Of a DNA stretch of 64,000 nucleotides, positions 41,438 through 49,888 are shown piece by piece. Position 1 is the stretch's first letter. Every line of letters begins with the position of its first letter. The notes under the pieces are model-generated. The model did not search any database. It saw only the letters and a list, made by a program, of their open reading frames with translations, and had not been told where the DNA came from. Origin of the DNA: Oscillospiraceae bacterium (GTDB taxonomy: Bacteria > Bacillota > Clostridia > Oscillospirales > Oscillospiraceae); contig JAFSAP010000007.1 in the NCBI GenBank assembly GCA_017440925.1, positions 33,769-97,768 on the forward strand, written 5' to 3'. The position numbers and the translations under genes are program-made.

Positions 41438-42274
41438 TTAGTTCTTCTTTTTCTTGTTCATGATGGCAACTACAGCCACCAGAGCAACAGCAGATACACC
41501 CAGGACACCAATCCACAGGTTCAGGTTCTGTCCGAACAGATCGCCGGTACCGGGATTGCGGGCTGCGGAAGCATTCAGAATGCTGGAGATGGAGCCACCG
41601 GAGGAGCTGTTTCTCTCAATGCAGATAGCAACGACGCACAGATGCTCAAAGGTGCAGGTAACGGTGCCGTCGCCGTTGTTAACGGTCTTTTCGATCTCTT
41701 CCCAGGTTCTTTCGCCGGCAGTATCAAAGTCCTGATACTTGTAGGTGAAGACATGAACCTTATCCTTGGCCTTGACACCCAGGTCAAAGGTCATGGTCAG
41801 CATGGTGCCCTCGGGAGCAACGATTTCCTCGTGATTCTTCTGCTCGGGATGATCGCTCAGATCAGCCTTGTCAACACACAGCCAGGACACATCAAACAGG
41901 TCACGGACAACCATGTTCTGAGGCTTCAGATTGAAGTTCTCAAAGGGAATGGTCATGTCGCCGGCGCTCAGCTGCTTATAGACATCCAGCAGCAGGTCAT
42001 GGGATTCCTTGTCAAACTTCTCCAGGCGGTCCTTCTTCTTCATTGCTTCAGCAACGGAAGTAAGCAGCAGGCAGTCCTTGTATACATAGCTTGTTTCATC
42101 GCCTTCGATTATGCCCCATGCAGGACGGCCCTTGTCATCCTTAATGGTCACGATCTTGGGATGATTCTTTGCCTTTACGCTGGGGGTAAACTTCTGTCCT
42201 GCTGCTGCGGTGGAAATTGCCAGGGATGCGCAAAGTAACACTGCCATGACTAAGCTAATTACTCTCTTCATCAT
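41438..42274 (-). CDS. Wall-anchored protein with NPGTG-type sorting signal
   Basis: 278 residues from ATG 42274 (GGAG 9 bases upstream). Signal peptide ~1-23. The mature part has no domain I recognise; it contains a Lys-rich stretch and a beta-rich half with 'VNNGDGTVTCTFEHLCVVAICIE'. The C-terminus reads 'AARNPGTGDLFGQNL', a hydrophobic helix and 'MNKKKKN', the layout of a sortase signal with a variant NPxTG motif. No sortase gene lies in the window. It sits between the CpsB-like phosphatase and LCP genes and is probably co-transcribed, so it may be a surface protein tied to the same wall polymer. Confidence 0.8.
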   Translation of the reverse strand: MMKRVISLVMAVLLCASLAISTAAAGQKFTPSVKAKNHPKIVTIKDDKGRPAWGIIEGDETSYVYKDCLLLTSVAEAMKKKDRLEKFDKESHDLLLDVYKQLSAGDMTIPFENFNLKPQNMVVRDLFDVSWLCVDKADLSDHPEQKNHEEIVAPEGTMLTMTFDLGVKAKDKVHVFTYKYQDFDTAGERTWEEIEKTVNNGDGTVTCTFEHLCVVAICIERNSSSGGSISSILNASAARNPGTGDLFGQNLNLWIGVLGVSAVALVAVVAIMNKKKKN

Positions 42275-42321
42275 AATAAACGTCTCCATTCTTATATCAA
42301 AATTTCTTACACTGTCATATT

Positions 42322-43032
42322 TTACTCCGTGAGGAGTTCTTCCTGATAGTAACGTATCCGTGCCAGGGCCTTTTCCCCCAGCTTCTGCCGGATTACCTCC
42401 ACCGCATCCCCCAACATGGGCGGACGTGTGGTAAGGTTGTGGCAGTCGGAACCAAGCAGGTGGATTTTATCCTGTTTCAATAGCTTCAACGCCAGGGATC
42501 TTGTGCTGCTGCGCAGAAAGAAGCTTGCATTCGCCTGCACCAATACCGGCAGCTCTGCCAGCCGTTCCGGAATCCCGCGGGTTCGGAAGGGACTGATATA
42601 GCGATCCACATGGGCAACGATTGGAATCAGGCCTTGTCTCAGGGCCAGATCCTCCAATTCCTGATACATGCGGTCTGTCCAGACAGACTCTGGCATTTCT
42701 ATTAGAATACACCGATTTTTCCCAATTGTCAACCCTTCCAGCACATCAGAATGGCTGATTCCCGGAAAAAAATGTACTTCTGCACCAACTGTGATCTCCG
42801 GAAGGCCGGAATGTGCTTTCAGCTCGCTGCAAAGCTGCTTCTGTGCCTGTTTTCTGGCTTCCAGAAACTGTTCCGGATTATCATACCGGGCATAGAAATG
42901 GGGGGTGGCGATCACATGGGAAATTCCCTGTGCCGCTTCTTCCCGCAGCATTCCAATGGACTCTTCCAACGAAGCACTGCCGTCATCAATCCCCGGCAGA
43001 ACATGGCTGTGAAAGTCTATGATGCCGCTCAT
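42322..43032 (-). CDS. CpsB/YwqE-type manganese-dependent tyrosine phosphatase (PHP fold)
   Basis: 236 residues; the ATG at 43032 shares one base with the kinase stop (TAATG). PHP metal motifs are clear: 'IDFHSHVLPGIDDGSASLEES' (HxH), 'VIATPHFYAR', 'GAEVHFFPG', 'PIVAHVDRY' and 'LLGSDCHNLTTRPP'. It reverses the autophosphorylation of the BY-kinase encoded just upstream, together setting capsule or exopolysaccharide chain length and export. Length and motif order are typical of CpsB. Confidence 0.93.
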   Translation of the reverse strand: MSGIIDFHSHVLPGIDDGSASLEESIGMLREEAAQGISHVIATPHFYARYDNPEQFLEARKQAQKQLCSELKAHSGLPEITVGAEVHFFPGISHSDVLEGLTIGKNRCILIEMPESVWTDRMYQELEDLALRQGLIPIVAHVDRYISPFRTRGIPERLAELPVLVQANASFFLRSSTRSLALKLLKQDKIHLLGSDCHNLTTRPPMLGDAVEVIRQKLGEKALARIRYYQEELLTE

Positions 43033-44576
43033 TATTTTTTCACCAGCTTCTTGTCGGTCTGTTTCGTTTCTTTCTGCTTCTTGTCATTCTGCTTATTGGC
43101 TGCAGAAGCATAGTATCTGTTGTAATACTTTCTGTAGTAACCCTTACCGTACTTTCCGCCGCCCTCTTCTGCGCAGTTGTAGACAACACCCAGAATCTTG
43201 GCATCCACGAACTCAAACTGCCGGACAGTATCTGCCAGGATGTTCTTTTCGCACTGGTTCTGGCGTACCACCAGCAGCATACCATCGGTATTGCCGGCAG
43301 CTGCCAGTGCATCACTGACTTCACCGACAGGGGGCAGGTCCAGAATCACGTAATCGCAGATTTTCCGCAGGCCGATCAGGAACTTGTTCATTCTGTCGGA
43401 GCTCAGCAGCTCAATGGGGTTCGGGGGGTTGGGGCCGGCAGTAATGACACGGAATGCTTTTTCATCGCCGGGGATGTTGCAGTACTGGATCATTTCCTCA
43501 ACACCACACTGGCCGGTAAGGAAGTTGGACAGGCCGGGTTTTTTCTGAATCTTCAGCTTCTCCGCCAGGGTGGGCCGGCGCATGTCACAGTCAATCAGCA
43601 CCACGCACTTACCCAGCTGGGACAGGCTGTAGGCCAGGTTGACGGCAGAAAGACTCTTGCCTTCGCCGCTGAGGGAGCTGGAAATACCGATTACGTGGGA
43701 ATCATTTTCATCCGCAAACGCAAACTGAAGCTTGGTACGCAGCAGCTTGTAGGCTTCTGCTGCCGCAAAGCTCATGTCCTTGCCGATCATGGTGTGCTTT
43801 TTGCCGGTCTGCAGCGCCGCATTCTTTTTGTCCCGGTCGTAGCTGTAATTGCTGTGGCCCTTTCCCTGGGCCTCCATATCCGGAACCGCTGCCAGAACGG
43901 GGTATTTGCAGTTCTGGGTAACATCGTCTTCCTTGCGGATTGTGGTATCCATTACGGTCCACAGAATCACAGCTGCACTGGAGAGCAGCAGACCCAGGAG
44001 CAGACCAACCATGGTGTTCTTCGTATAGCTGGGAGAGCTGGGTTTGGAAGGCACCACTGCAGCTTCCACCACCTTGGCGGAAGTGCCGTCCATAATGCTT
44101 GTGATCCGCTTGGGCAGAATATAGGCAATACCATTGGCAATGGCCTCTGCCTCATTGGCATCCGGGCTGGTGACAACCACCTGGAAAATTTCCGTAGCAT
44201 CCACTGCCTCGGCAGAGATCATGCTTTTCACTTCCTGATAGGTCCGGTTCAGTTCCGCATAGTCGATCACATCATTCAGTGTTTCCCGGGTATTCAGAAT
44301 AACAATGTAGGATTTGACCAGGCTGCGGGATGCCGAAACGTCGGAAGAAGTGATGCTGGAGGCCACATCTCCCAGAGACATGGAGTTGTTGTTAACATAA
44401 AACATAGCCGCAGATCTGTACTGAGGCGTTATAAAAAACAGCGTTCCCAGGAACGTGACCACAGCGCAGACCACTGACACAAGGCCAATGAGCCAGGCTT
44501 TGCTGATCAGAGCCGCAAATACCTGCTGCAGGTCAATTTCCCGTTCATCATCTCTGTTTATCATTCTATCATTCAT
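43032..44576 (-). CDS. Polysaccharide co-polymerase fused to bacterial tyrosine kinase (Wzz/CpsC + CpsD)
   Basis: 514 residues, ATG 44576 with GGGGG upstream. Residues 1-215 form a Wzz/CpsC domain with two membrane helices (~27-49 and ~189-209). Residues ~265-480 form the BY-kinase: Walker A 'SSLSGEGKS' (300-308), Walker A' 'VVLIDCDMRRP' (325-335), Walker B 'YVILDLPPVG'. The C-terminus has a Tyr cluster 'KYGKGYYRKYYNRYY', the usual autophosphorylation tail, then a Lys-rich end. In most Firmicutes CpsC and CpsD are separate; the single-chain form is known in Clostridia. It controls wall or capsule polymer synthesis with the downstream phosphatase. Confidence 0.93.
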   Translation of the reverse strand: MNDRMINRDDEREIDLQQVFAALISKAWLIGLVSVVCAVVTFLGTLFFITPQYRSAAMFYVNNNSMSLGDVASSITSSDVSASRSLVKSYIVILNTRETLNDVIDYAELNRTYQEVKSMISAEAVDATEIFQVVVTSPDANEAEAIANGIAYILPKRITSIMDGTSAKVVEAAVVPSKPSSPSYTKNTMVGLLLGLLLSSAAVILWTVMDTTIRKEDDVTQNCKYPVLAAVPDMEAQGKGHSNYSYDRDKKNAALQTGKKHTMIGKDMSFAAAEAYKLLRTKLQFAFADENDSHVIGISSSLSGEGKSLSAVNLAYSLSQLGKCVVLIDCDMRRPTLAEKLKIQKKPGLSNFLTGQCGVEEMIQYCNIPGDEKAFRVITAGPNPPNPIELLSSDRMNKFLIGLRKICDYVILDLPPVGEVSDALAAAGNTDGMLLVVRQNQCEKNILADTVRQFEFVDAKILGVVYNCAEEGGGKYGKGYYRKYYNRYYASAANKQNDKKQKETKQTDKKLVKK

Positions 44577-44660
44577 AGGAATCCCCCATCCTAATCAAAA
44601 AACTGCCTTCTCTTCTGCCCGGACAAACCAAGGCATACTTTCCAGCGTATAATAAATCAT

Positions 44661-44689
44661 ATATTACCACAGCACGCCTTTTTACGCAA
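44661..44689 (-). promoter_or_regulatory. Promoter of the capsule kinase operon
   Basis: Minus strand: -35 TTGCGT (44684-44689), 17-base spacer, -10 TAATAT (44661-44666), ~85 bases before the ATG at 44576. Confidence 0.55.
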
Positions 44690-44792
44690 CCCCATTTCTG
44701 TAATCTTTTTCAGGATCCTGCTTTTATTCTTCACAGGATATTTTTTCTTTTATTGGAATTTCAAATAAAACTTCTTGTTTTCATCGTCAAAC

Positions 44793-44821
44793 TTGATTTG
44801 CTAACCCTGTCGGAATATGGT
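44793..44821 (+). promoter_or_regulatory. Promoter of the selenium operon
   Basis: -35 TTGATT (44793-44798), 17-base spacer, -10 TATGGT (44816-44821). The divergent intergenic region 44577-44873 holds this and the kinase promoter and nothing else that I recognise. Confidence 0.5.
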
Positions 44822-44873
44822 ATTCTTTTAGGTGGAATAGAATAACGATTGCTTTGAAAGGAGCATTTTCCCA

Positions 44874-45914
44874 ATGGAAGAGAAGATTGTATTCTGCAAA
44901 AGCGGCGGCTGAGGCGCAAAGTTAGGCCCAGGGGTCCTGAGCCATGTCTTAAGCAAGCTGCCCAAATGCAAGTTTGATCCCAATCTGCTGATCGGCTTCG
45001 ACAGCGCCGATGATGCAGCCGTATATAAGGTGTCCGATGATATCGGCGTCATTCAGACCGTGGACTTCTTCCCGCCCATGGTAGATGACCCCTACACCTT
45101 TGGCAAGATTGCAGCTACCAACGCCCTCAGCGACGTTTACGCCATGGGCGGCGAAGTAAAAACCGCCATGAATATCGTCTGCTTCCCCCAGAGCTGGGAT
45201 ATCAACATGCTGGGCGAGATCCTGCGGGGCGGCAGTGAAAAGGTCATTGAAGCCGGCGGCGTTCTGGTGGGTGGTCACTCCATCAACGATGTGGATGTCA
45301 AGTACGGCCTGTCCGTCATGGGTACCGTCCATCCCGACAAGATCTACGCCAACAACGGCGGCCATCCCGGCGATAAGCTCATCATCACGAAAAAACTGGG
45401 CGTTGGCATCATCAGCACCGCCCACCGGGTGGGCGAAGCCACCCAGGAGGCCATGGACAAGGCCATCGAATCCATGACCAGCCTCAACAAGTATGCCGCC
45501 CAGTGCTGCAAAAACTATGATATTCACGGCTGCACCGACATCACCGGCTTTGGCTTCCTGGGCCACCTGCACGAGATGGTGGATGGCAAGCTCAGCTGCA
45601 AGGTCTATGCTGACCAGCTTCCCGTATTTGAGGAAGCCCTGGAATACGCTGACGAATTCCTGCTGACTGCCGTTGCCCAGCAGAACCGGAACCATGCAGG
45701 CCGCTTCATCCAGTTCGACAAGGATATCTCCTTTGCCATGCAGGAGGTCATGTATGACCCCCAGAGTTCCGGCGGTCTGCTGATCGTGCTGCCTGCTGAC
45801 CAGGCAGAAAGCCTGCTTGCAGATATCCAGGCACTGGGTGTTCCCTCTGCCATCGTGGGTGAAATGATGGAATCCGGCGATAAGGAAATCTATGTTACCA
45901 ATCTCAATAAATAA
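44874..45914 (+). CDS. selD: Selenide, water dikinase, selenocysteine-containing
   Basis: 346 residues including selenocysteine at position 13, coded by TGA 44910-44912. ATG 44874 follows AAAGGAG. The N-terminus reads '[20 protein letters not shown]', matching the SelD active-site motif in which Sec or Cys precedes the catalytic Lys ('GGUGAKL'). The frame continues without a stop to 45914. Downstream motifs include '[28 protein letters not shown]' (ATP/Mg Asp cluster), '[14 protein letters not shown]', '[13 protein letters not shown]' and '[13 protein letters not shown]'. It makes selenophosphate from selenide and ATP. Reading TGA as Sec means the host must have SelA, SelB and tRNA-Sec, none of which is in this window. 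An automatic caller would start the gene late, at 45030. Confidence 0.95.
44910..44940 (+). promoter_or_regulatory. UGA codon with candidate bacterial SECIS hairpin in selD
   Basis: TGA at 44910-44912. Nine bases later a small hairpin can form: TTAGG (44922-44926) with CCTGA (44936-44940), loop CCCAGGGGT carrying the apical GGT(C) feature used by SelB in known bacterial SECIS elements. Stem pairing includes one U-G pair. Confidence 0.65.
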
Positions 45915-45930
45915 AATGGAGGAATTTACA

Positions 45931-46548
45931 ATGATTACTGTCAATGCTATCGGTGATACCTGTCCCCTGCCTGTCGTCAAGGCCAAGAACGCCATTAAGG
46001 AACTGAACGGTGCCGGCACCGTGGAAGTCCTGGTGGACAACGAGATTGCTGTCCAGAACCTGGCCAAGATGGCCAAGCAGAAGGGCTATGGCTGCAAGTC
46101 CAGCAAGGTCTCCTCTTCCGAGTTCCATGTCACTCTGGAGATCGGTGAGGCTTCTGCCGCCACCGGTGTGGAAGATATCCCCGAAGTCTGCGCCGTTGTT
46201 CCCGGCCACAAGAAGAACGTTGTCGTCGCCATCAACTCCCAGCGTATGGGTCACGGCCATGATGAGCTGGGCGCGGTTCTGATGAAGGGCTTCATTTTCG
46301 CTCTGACCCAGCAGGATGTCCTGCCCACCACTGTTCTGTTCTACAACGGCGGTGCAAATCTGACCATCGAAGGCTCCGCTTCTCTGGAAGACCTGAAGAA
46401 TCTGGAAGCACAGGGCGTCGAGATCATGACCTGCGGCACCTGCCTGAACTACTACAATGTTTCCGACAAGCTGGCTGTTGGTGAAGTCACCAATATGTAC
46501 GCCATCGTTGAAAAGCTGACCCAGGCTGACCTGGTGGTGATGCCCTGA
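45931..46548 (+). CDS. yedF: Selenium metabolism protein YedF (TusA-like + DsrE-like)
   Basis: 205 residues, ATG 45931 with GGAGG 8 bases upstream, 16 bases after selD. Residues 1-75 form a TusA/SirA-like domain with 'GDTCPLPVVKAKNAI' (CPxP motif, Cys ~11). Residues ~95-205 form a DsrE-like domain with 'MGHGHDELGAVLMKGFIFAL' and 'EIMTCGTCLNYYNV' (CGTC pair). This two-domain form is the family found beside selD in selenium-using bacteria, thought to carry or deliver reactive sulfur or selenium. The stop codon overlaps the next ATG by one base. Confidence 0.92.
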   Translation: MITVNAIGDTCPLPVVKAKNAIKELNGAGTVEVLVDNEIAVQNLAKMAKQKGYGCKSSKVSSSEFHVTLEIGEASAATGVEDIPEVCAVVPGHKKNVVVAINSQRMGHGHDELGAVLMKGFIFALTQQDVLPTTVLFYNGGANLTIEGSASLEDLKNLEAQGVEIMTCGTCLNYYNVSDKLAVGEVTNMYAIVEKLTQADLVVMP

Positions 46549-46790
46549 TGCGTCAGAAGAAGCCCTACCTGGTGGTGACCTTTGCCGCCACCGCTGACGC
46601 CATGGCCATGGAGCGTTACTGCATGGAGAGGAACCTTCCCGGCCGTCTGATCCCCATTCCCCGGGAGATCCATGCCGGCTGCGGCCTGGCCTGGAAAACC
46701 CAGCCTGAGGAAAAAGAAGCCTTTACCGCATCTCTGGAAGAAGCCGGCATCCGCTGGGAGGCCATGGCTGTTCTGGAGCTGTGGGGATAA
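46548..46790 (+). CDS. DUF3343 protein (putative Se/S carrier-like)
   Basis: 80 residues; ATG 46548 shares one base with the yedF stop. The sequence 'KPYLVVTFAATADAMAMERYC' and 'LPGRLIPIPREIHAGCGLAWK' fits DUF3343: a small alpha/beta fold with a conserved Cys in 'AGCGLA'. Members are regularly found with yedF, selD and a class V cysteine desulfurase. A role in moving selenium or sulfur is inferred from that context and the conserved Cys. Confidence 0.85.
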   Translation: MRQKKPYLVVTFAATADAMAMERYCMERNLPGRLIPIPREIHAGCGLAWKTQPEEKEAFTASLEEAGIRWEAMAVLELWG

Positions 46791-46807
46791 GAAATACCCA
46801 ACTTACA

Positions 46808-46839
46808 AACCGTGTTGCTCCCTGCGGGGCAACACGGTT
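46808..46839 (+). promoter_or_regulatory. Strong hairpin between DUF3343 and the cysteine desulfurase
   Basis: A 14-bp near-perfect stem (AACCGTGTTGCTCC with GGGGCAACACGGTT, one U-G pair) and a CTGC loop. There is no U-run after it, and the next ribosome site (AAAGGAG) begins 7 bases later, so an attenuator or mRNA-stabilising element is more likely than a terminator. Confidence 0.55.
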
Positions 46840-46859
46840 ATGCATAAAGGAGCAACACC

Positions 46860-48002
46860 ATGATCTATTTGGATAATGCCGCCACTACCCAGCGCAAGCC
46901 CCAGTGTGTTATCGATGCCGTTGTGGAAGCCATGAACACCATGGGCAACGGCGGCCGGGGTGCCCACGGCACCGCACTGAAGGCCAGCCGCGCTGTCTAT
47001 GATACCCGCCGGAAAATTGCAGAACTCTTCGGCTGCACCCGGCCCGATCACGTGATCTTCACCTCCAATTCCACGGAGGCACTGAACATCGCCATCCGCG
47101 GTCTGCTGAATCCCGGCGACCATGTGATCTCCACTGACCTGGAGCACAACAGTGTGCTGCGTCCCCTGTATTATATGGAAGAACACCACGGTGTGGCACT
47201 GGACTTCGTCCCTGCCAACAAGCAGGGTCTGGTGGATTACGCCGACTTTGAGAAGCTGATCCGCCCCGAAACCAAGGCCATTGTCTGTACCCATGCTTCC
47301 AACCTCACCGGTGAGATTCTGGATCTGCATAAGATCGGCGCCATCGCGAAAGCACACGACCTGCTGCTGATCGTGGATGCCTCCCAGACCGGCGGCTGTG
47401 TCCACATCGATATGAAAGAGATGAACATCGCCGTTCTGTGTTTTACCGGCCACAAGGGTCTGTACGGCCCCCAGGGCACCGGCGGTCTGTGCATCCGGGA
47501 AGGTGTGGACATCCGTCCCTTCAAGGTAGGCGGTTCCGGCATCCATTCCTACAGCAAAGTGCAGCCCCCGGAATATCCCACCCGGCTGGAAGCAGGCACC
47601 CTCAACAGCCATGGCATCATGGGCCTGTCTGCTGCACTGGATTTTCTGGCAGAAACCGGTGTTCAGACCATTGCGGACTATGAGCACAAACTGATGATGA
47701 CGTTCTACAACGGTGTTGTGGATCTTCCCGGTGTCACCATCTATGGTGATTTTTCCGAAGGCCATACCCGGACTGCCGTGGTCACACTGAACATCCATGA
47801 CTACGATTCCAGCGCCGTATCCGACGAGCTGGCAGAATACTTTGATATCGCCACCCGTCCCGGCGCCCACTGCGCCCCCCGGATGCACTATGCCCTGGGC
47901 ACCCAGGAGCAGGGCGCTGTCCGCTTCAGCTTCTCCTGGTTCACGACGGAGGAAGAGGTGGATGCCGCCATTGCTGCTGTGAAAGAGATTGCAGAGGGCT
48001 GA
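46860..48002 (+). CDS. Class V cysteine desulfurase (selenium-associated subfamily)
   Basis: 380 residues, ATG 46860 with AAAGGAG 7 bases upstream. 'MIYLDNAATTQRKPQCVI' start; 'FTSNSTEALNIAIRGLLNPGDHVI'; 'IVDASQTGGCVHID'; PLP-lysine motif 'CFTGHKGLYGPQGTGGL' (Lys ~199); 'GTLNSHGIMGLSAAL'; and near the C-terminus 'RPGAHCAPRMHYALGT' with the catalytic Cys. The GxHCAPxxH loop is that of group II (SufS/CsdB-like) desulfurases. It matches the subfamily often encoded with selD, yedF and DUF3343 in bacteria with selenium-dependent molybdenum hydroxylases. It would release sulfur or selenium from cysteine/selenocysteine for SelD. A terminator follows. Confidence 0.93.
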   Translation: MIYLDNAATTQRKPQCVIDAVVEAMNTMGNGGRGAHGTALKASRAVYDTRRKIAELFGCTRPDHVIFTSNSTEALNIAIRGLLNPGDHVISTDLEHNSVLRPLYYMEEHHGVALDFVPANKQGLVDYADFEKLIRPETKAIVCTHASNLTGEILDLHKIGAIAKAHDLLLIVDASQTGGCVHIDMKEMNIAVLCFTGHKGLYGPQGTGGLCIREGVDIRPFKVGGSGIHSYSKVQPPEYPTRLEAGTLNSHGIMGLSAALDFLAETGVQTIADYEHKLMMTFYNGVVDLPGVTIYGDFSEGHTRTAVVTLNIHDYDSSAVSDELAEYFDIATRPGAHCAPRMHYALGTQEQGAVRFSFSWFTTEEEVDAAIAAVKEIAEG

Positions 48003-48022
48003 TTCCATTCCCAAATAACCAT

Positions 48023-48054
48023 ACCCGGCATGCAAGTCTGCATGCCGGGTTTTT
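48023..48054 (+). terminator. Terminator of the selenium operon
   Basis: 12-bp perfect stem ACCCGGCATGCA/TGCATGCCGGGT with an AGTC loop, followed by TTTTT, 20 bases after the stop at 48002. Confidence 0.92.
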
Positions 48055-48066
48055 CGCGTTTAAAAA

Positions 48067-48095
48067 TTTACAAAACATTTAAATTTTCATACTAG
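48067..48095 (+). promoter_or_regulatory. Possible promoter of the MacB-type operon
   Basis: -35 TTTACA (48067-48072), 17-base spacer, -10 TACTAG (48090-48095), in an A/T-rich stretch ~80 bases before the ATG. Weak match; other registers are possible. Confidence 0.35.
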
Positions 48096-48173
48096 CTTTT
48101 CAGTACATATTCAGATAAATTTATTACAATAAATCCCGAAATTTAACGCTGTCAAAGCGCGGAAGGAGCCCCT

Positions 48174-49877
48174 ATGAGTACACAAGACGAAATGCAGAAC
48201 ATCCAGCAGCCCGCAGGCGGAGAAAGTGCCAACGAAAAGCGCAACGATGCCCTTTTTGAAGCTCTGGGCAAATCCCGGAAACGGAAAAAGCGGCGGATCA
48301 TTCTCACCGTGCTGGTTCTGATCCTGCTGGTGGGTATCATCCTCACCGTTACTGTTTCCGTGCTGCGGCGCAATGTGCGGCAGAAGTATGCCTCCTCCGG
48401 CGATGATGTTCTGTCCCATACCGTCAGCACCGGCACCATCAGCACCGTTGTCTCCGGCAGCGGCATTCTGACCAACGAGGATACGGAAACCATCGAAGTT
48501 CCCGCCGGTGTGGAACTGACGGAGATCCTTGTGGAAAACGGCCAGACCGTGGCAGAAGGCCAGCTGCTGGCCACTGCCGATATGGCCACTGTCCGCTCTG
48601 CCATGTCTGACCTGCAGGATACGCTGGATGATCTGGATGACCAGATTGCTGATGCCGACGGAGACAAAGCCGATACCCGCATCACTGCCGGTGTTCCCGG
48701 CCGGCTGAAGATCCTCTACGGTGCAGAGGGGCAGGACGTGGCCGATGTGATGATCGAGCACGGTGCCCTGGCTGTGATCTCCCTGGATGGCTACATGGCT
48801 CTGGATCTGGAAACCGAAGTTCTTTCCGAAGGAGATGCCGTGACGGTTGTCCGGGAATCCGGCAAGAAGATCAAAGGCAGCGTGGAGTCCGTTGTGGATG
48901 GCACTGCCACCATTCTGGTCACTGACGACGGCCCCAAAAATGGCGAGACCGTCACCGTAAAGACAGCAGAGGAAGCTGACCTTGGCAGTGGAGAACTGTA
49001 TGTCCACAATCCTCTTATGGTCACCGGTTACGCCGGCACCATCAAGGACGTTCACCAGAAGCTGAACGCAAAGGTTTCCAAGAACACCTATCTGTTCACG
49101 CTGAAGAACACCGAATACAGCGCCAACTTTGATACCCTGCTGCGCACCAGAGGGGAATCGGAAGAAACCCTGCTGGATCTTCTGAATATTCAGAAATACG
49201 GCGGCATCACCGCCCCCATGGCAGGCAGCCTCTACTCCGTCGCTGACCTGGATGCAGAGGACACCATCACCGCCCTTGCCACGCTGTCTCCCGATGCAGA
49301 GGTTTCCGTCACTATCAGCGTGGATGAAAGTGACATTCTGGCATTGAACCTGGGCCAGGAAACCAATGTCACCGTCAGCTCTGTCACCGAGGATGTTCTC
49401 ACCGGCATCGTGACGGAGATCGACAAGACCGCTTCCGACGGTGCCTACACCGCCGTTATCACCCTGGATAAGATCCCCGGCATGCTGCCCGGCATGACCG
49501 CTGATGTGGAGGTCAAGATCCAGGGCGTGGACAATGCTATCCTGGTTCCTGCAGATGCCCTGCATTACACCAGCACCGGTGCTTTCGTCTATACTGCCTA
49601 TGACACCGAGCTTGAGGAATACGGCGGCCGGGTGGATGTGGTCACAGGACTTTCCAACGATGAATTCGTGGAGATCGTCTCCGGCCTGGAAGCCGGAACC
49701 ACGGTCTATTACACCGAATCCACCAGCCTGTATGATGTGTTCTCCGCCATGAGCGGCATGATGGGCGGCCGCCAGGCCGGCAGAACCGGCACCACCGGTG
49801 CAGCACCCGCCATGCCTCAGGGCGGCATGCCCCAGGGTGGTATGCCCCAGGGCGGCATGCCCGGATGGCAGGGTTAA
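48174..49877 (+). CDS. HlyD/MacA-like adaptor subunit 1
   Basis: 567 residues, ATG 48174 with GGAAGGAG 5 bases upstream. A cytoplasmic N-terminus of ~40 residues precedes one membrane helix (~43-63). 'IEVPAGVELTEILVENGQTVAEGQLLATAD' (~105-135, quoted in part: 'GVELTEILVENGQTVAEG') is the lipoyl/barrel-sandwich half; a short coiled coil 'AMSDLQDTLDDLDDQIADAD' and a second barrel half follow. A beta-barrel segment 'DAEVSVTISVDESDILALNL' and 'IPGMLPGMTADVEVKIQGVDN' complete the adaptor. The tail has three 15-base repeats coding GGMPQ (~49816-49862) and ends 'GGMPGWQG'. It works with the ABC ATPase and permease genes that follow, linking the membrane complex to the outside; substrate unknown. Confidence 0.88.
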   Translation: MSTQDEMQNIQQPAGGESANEKRNDALFEALGKSRKRKKRRIILTVLVLILLVGIILTVTVSVLRRNVRQKYASSGDDVLSHTVSTGTISTVVSGSGILTNEDTETIEVPAGVELTEILVENGQTVAEGQLLATADMATVRSAMSDLQDTLDDLDDQIADADGDKADTRITAGVPGRLKILYGAEGQDVADVMIEHGALAVISLDGYMALDLETEVLSEGDAVTVVRESGKKIKGSVESVVDGTATILVTDDGPKNGETVTVKTAEEADLGSGELYVHNPLMVTGYAGTIKDVHQKLNAKVSKNTYLFTLKNTEYSANFDTLLRTRGESEETLLDLLNIQKYGGITAPMAGSLYSVADLDAEDTITALATLSPDAEVSVTISVDESDILALNLGQETNVTVSSVTEDVLTGIVTEIDKTASDGAYTAVITLDKIPGMLPGMTADVEVKIQGVDNAILVPADALHYTSTGAFVYTAYDTELEEYGGRVDVVTGLSNDEFVEIVSGLEAGTTVYYTESTSLYDVFSAMSGMMGGRQAGRTGTTGAAPAMPQGGMPQGGMPQGGMPGWQG

Positions 49878-49888
49878 GAGGTAACGCC

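Noticed and set aside
45030-45914. selD starting at 45030
   Set aside because: This start drops the active-site region; reading the TGA at 44910 as selenocysteine gives the full, motif-complete protein with a good ribosome site.
46800-46860. A tRNA-Sec (selC) gene in the selenium operon gap
   Set aside because: The hairpin is a simple stem-loop of ~32 bases with no cloverleaf or CCA/acceptor pairing.
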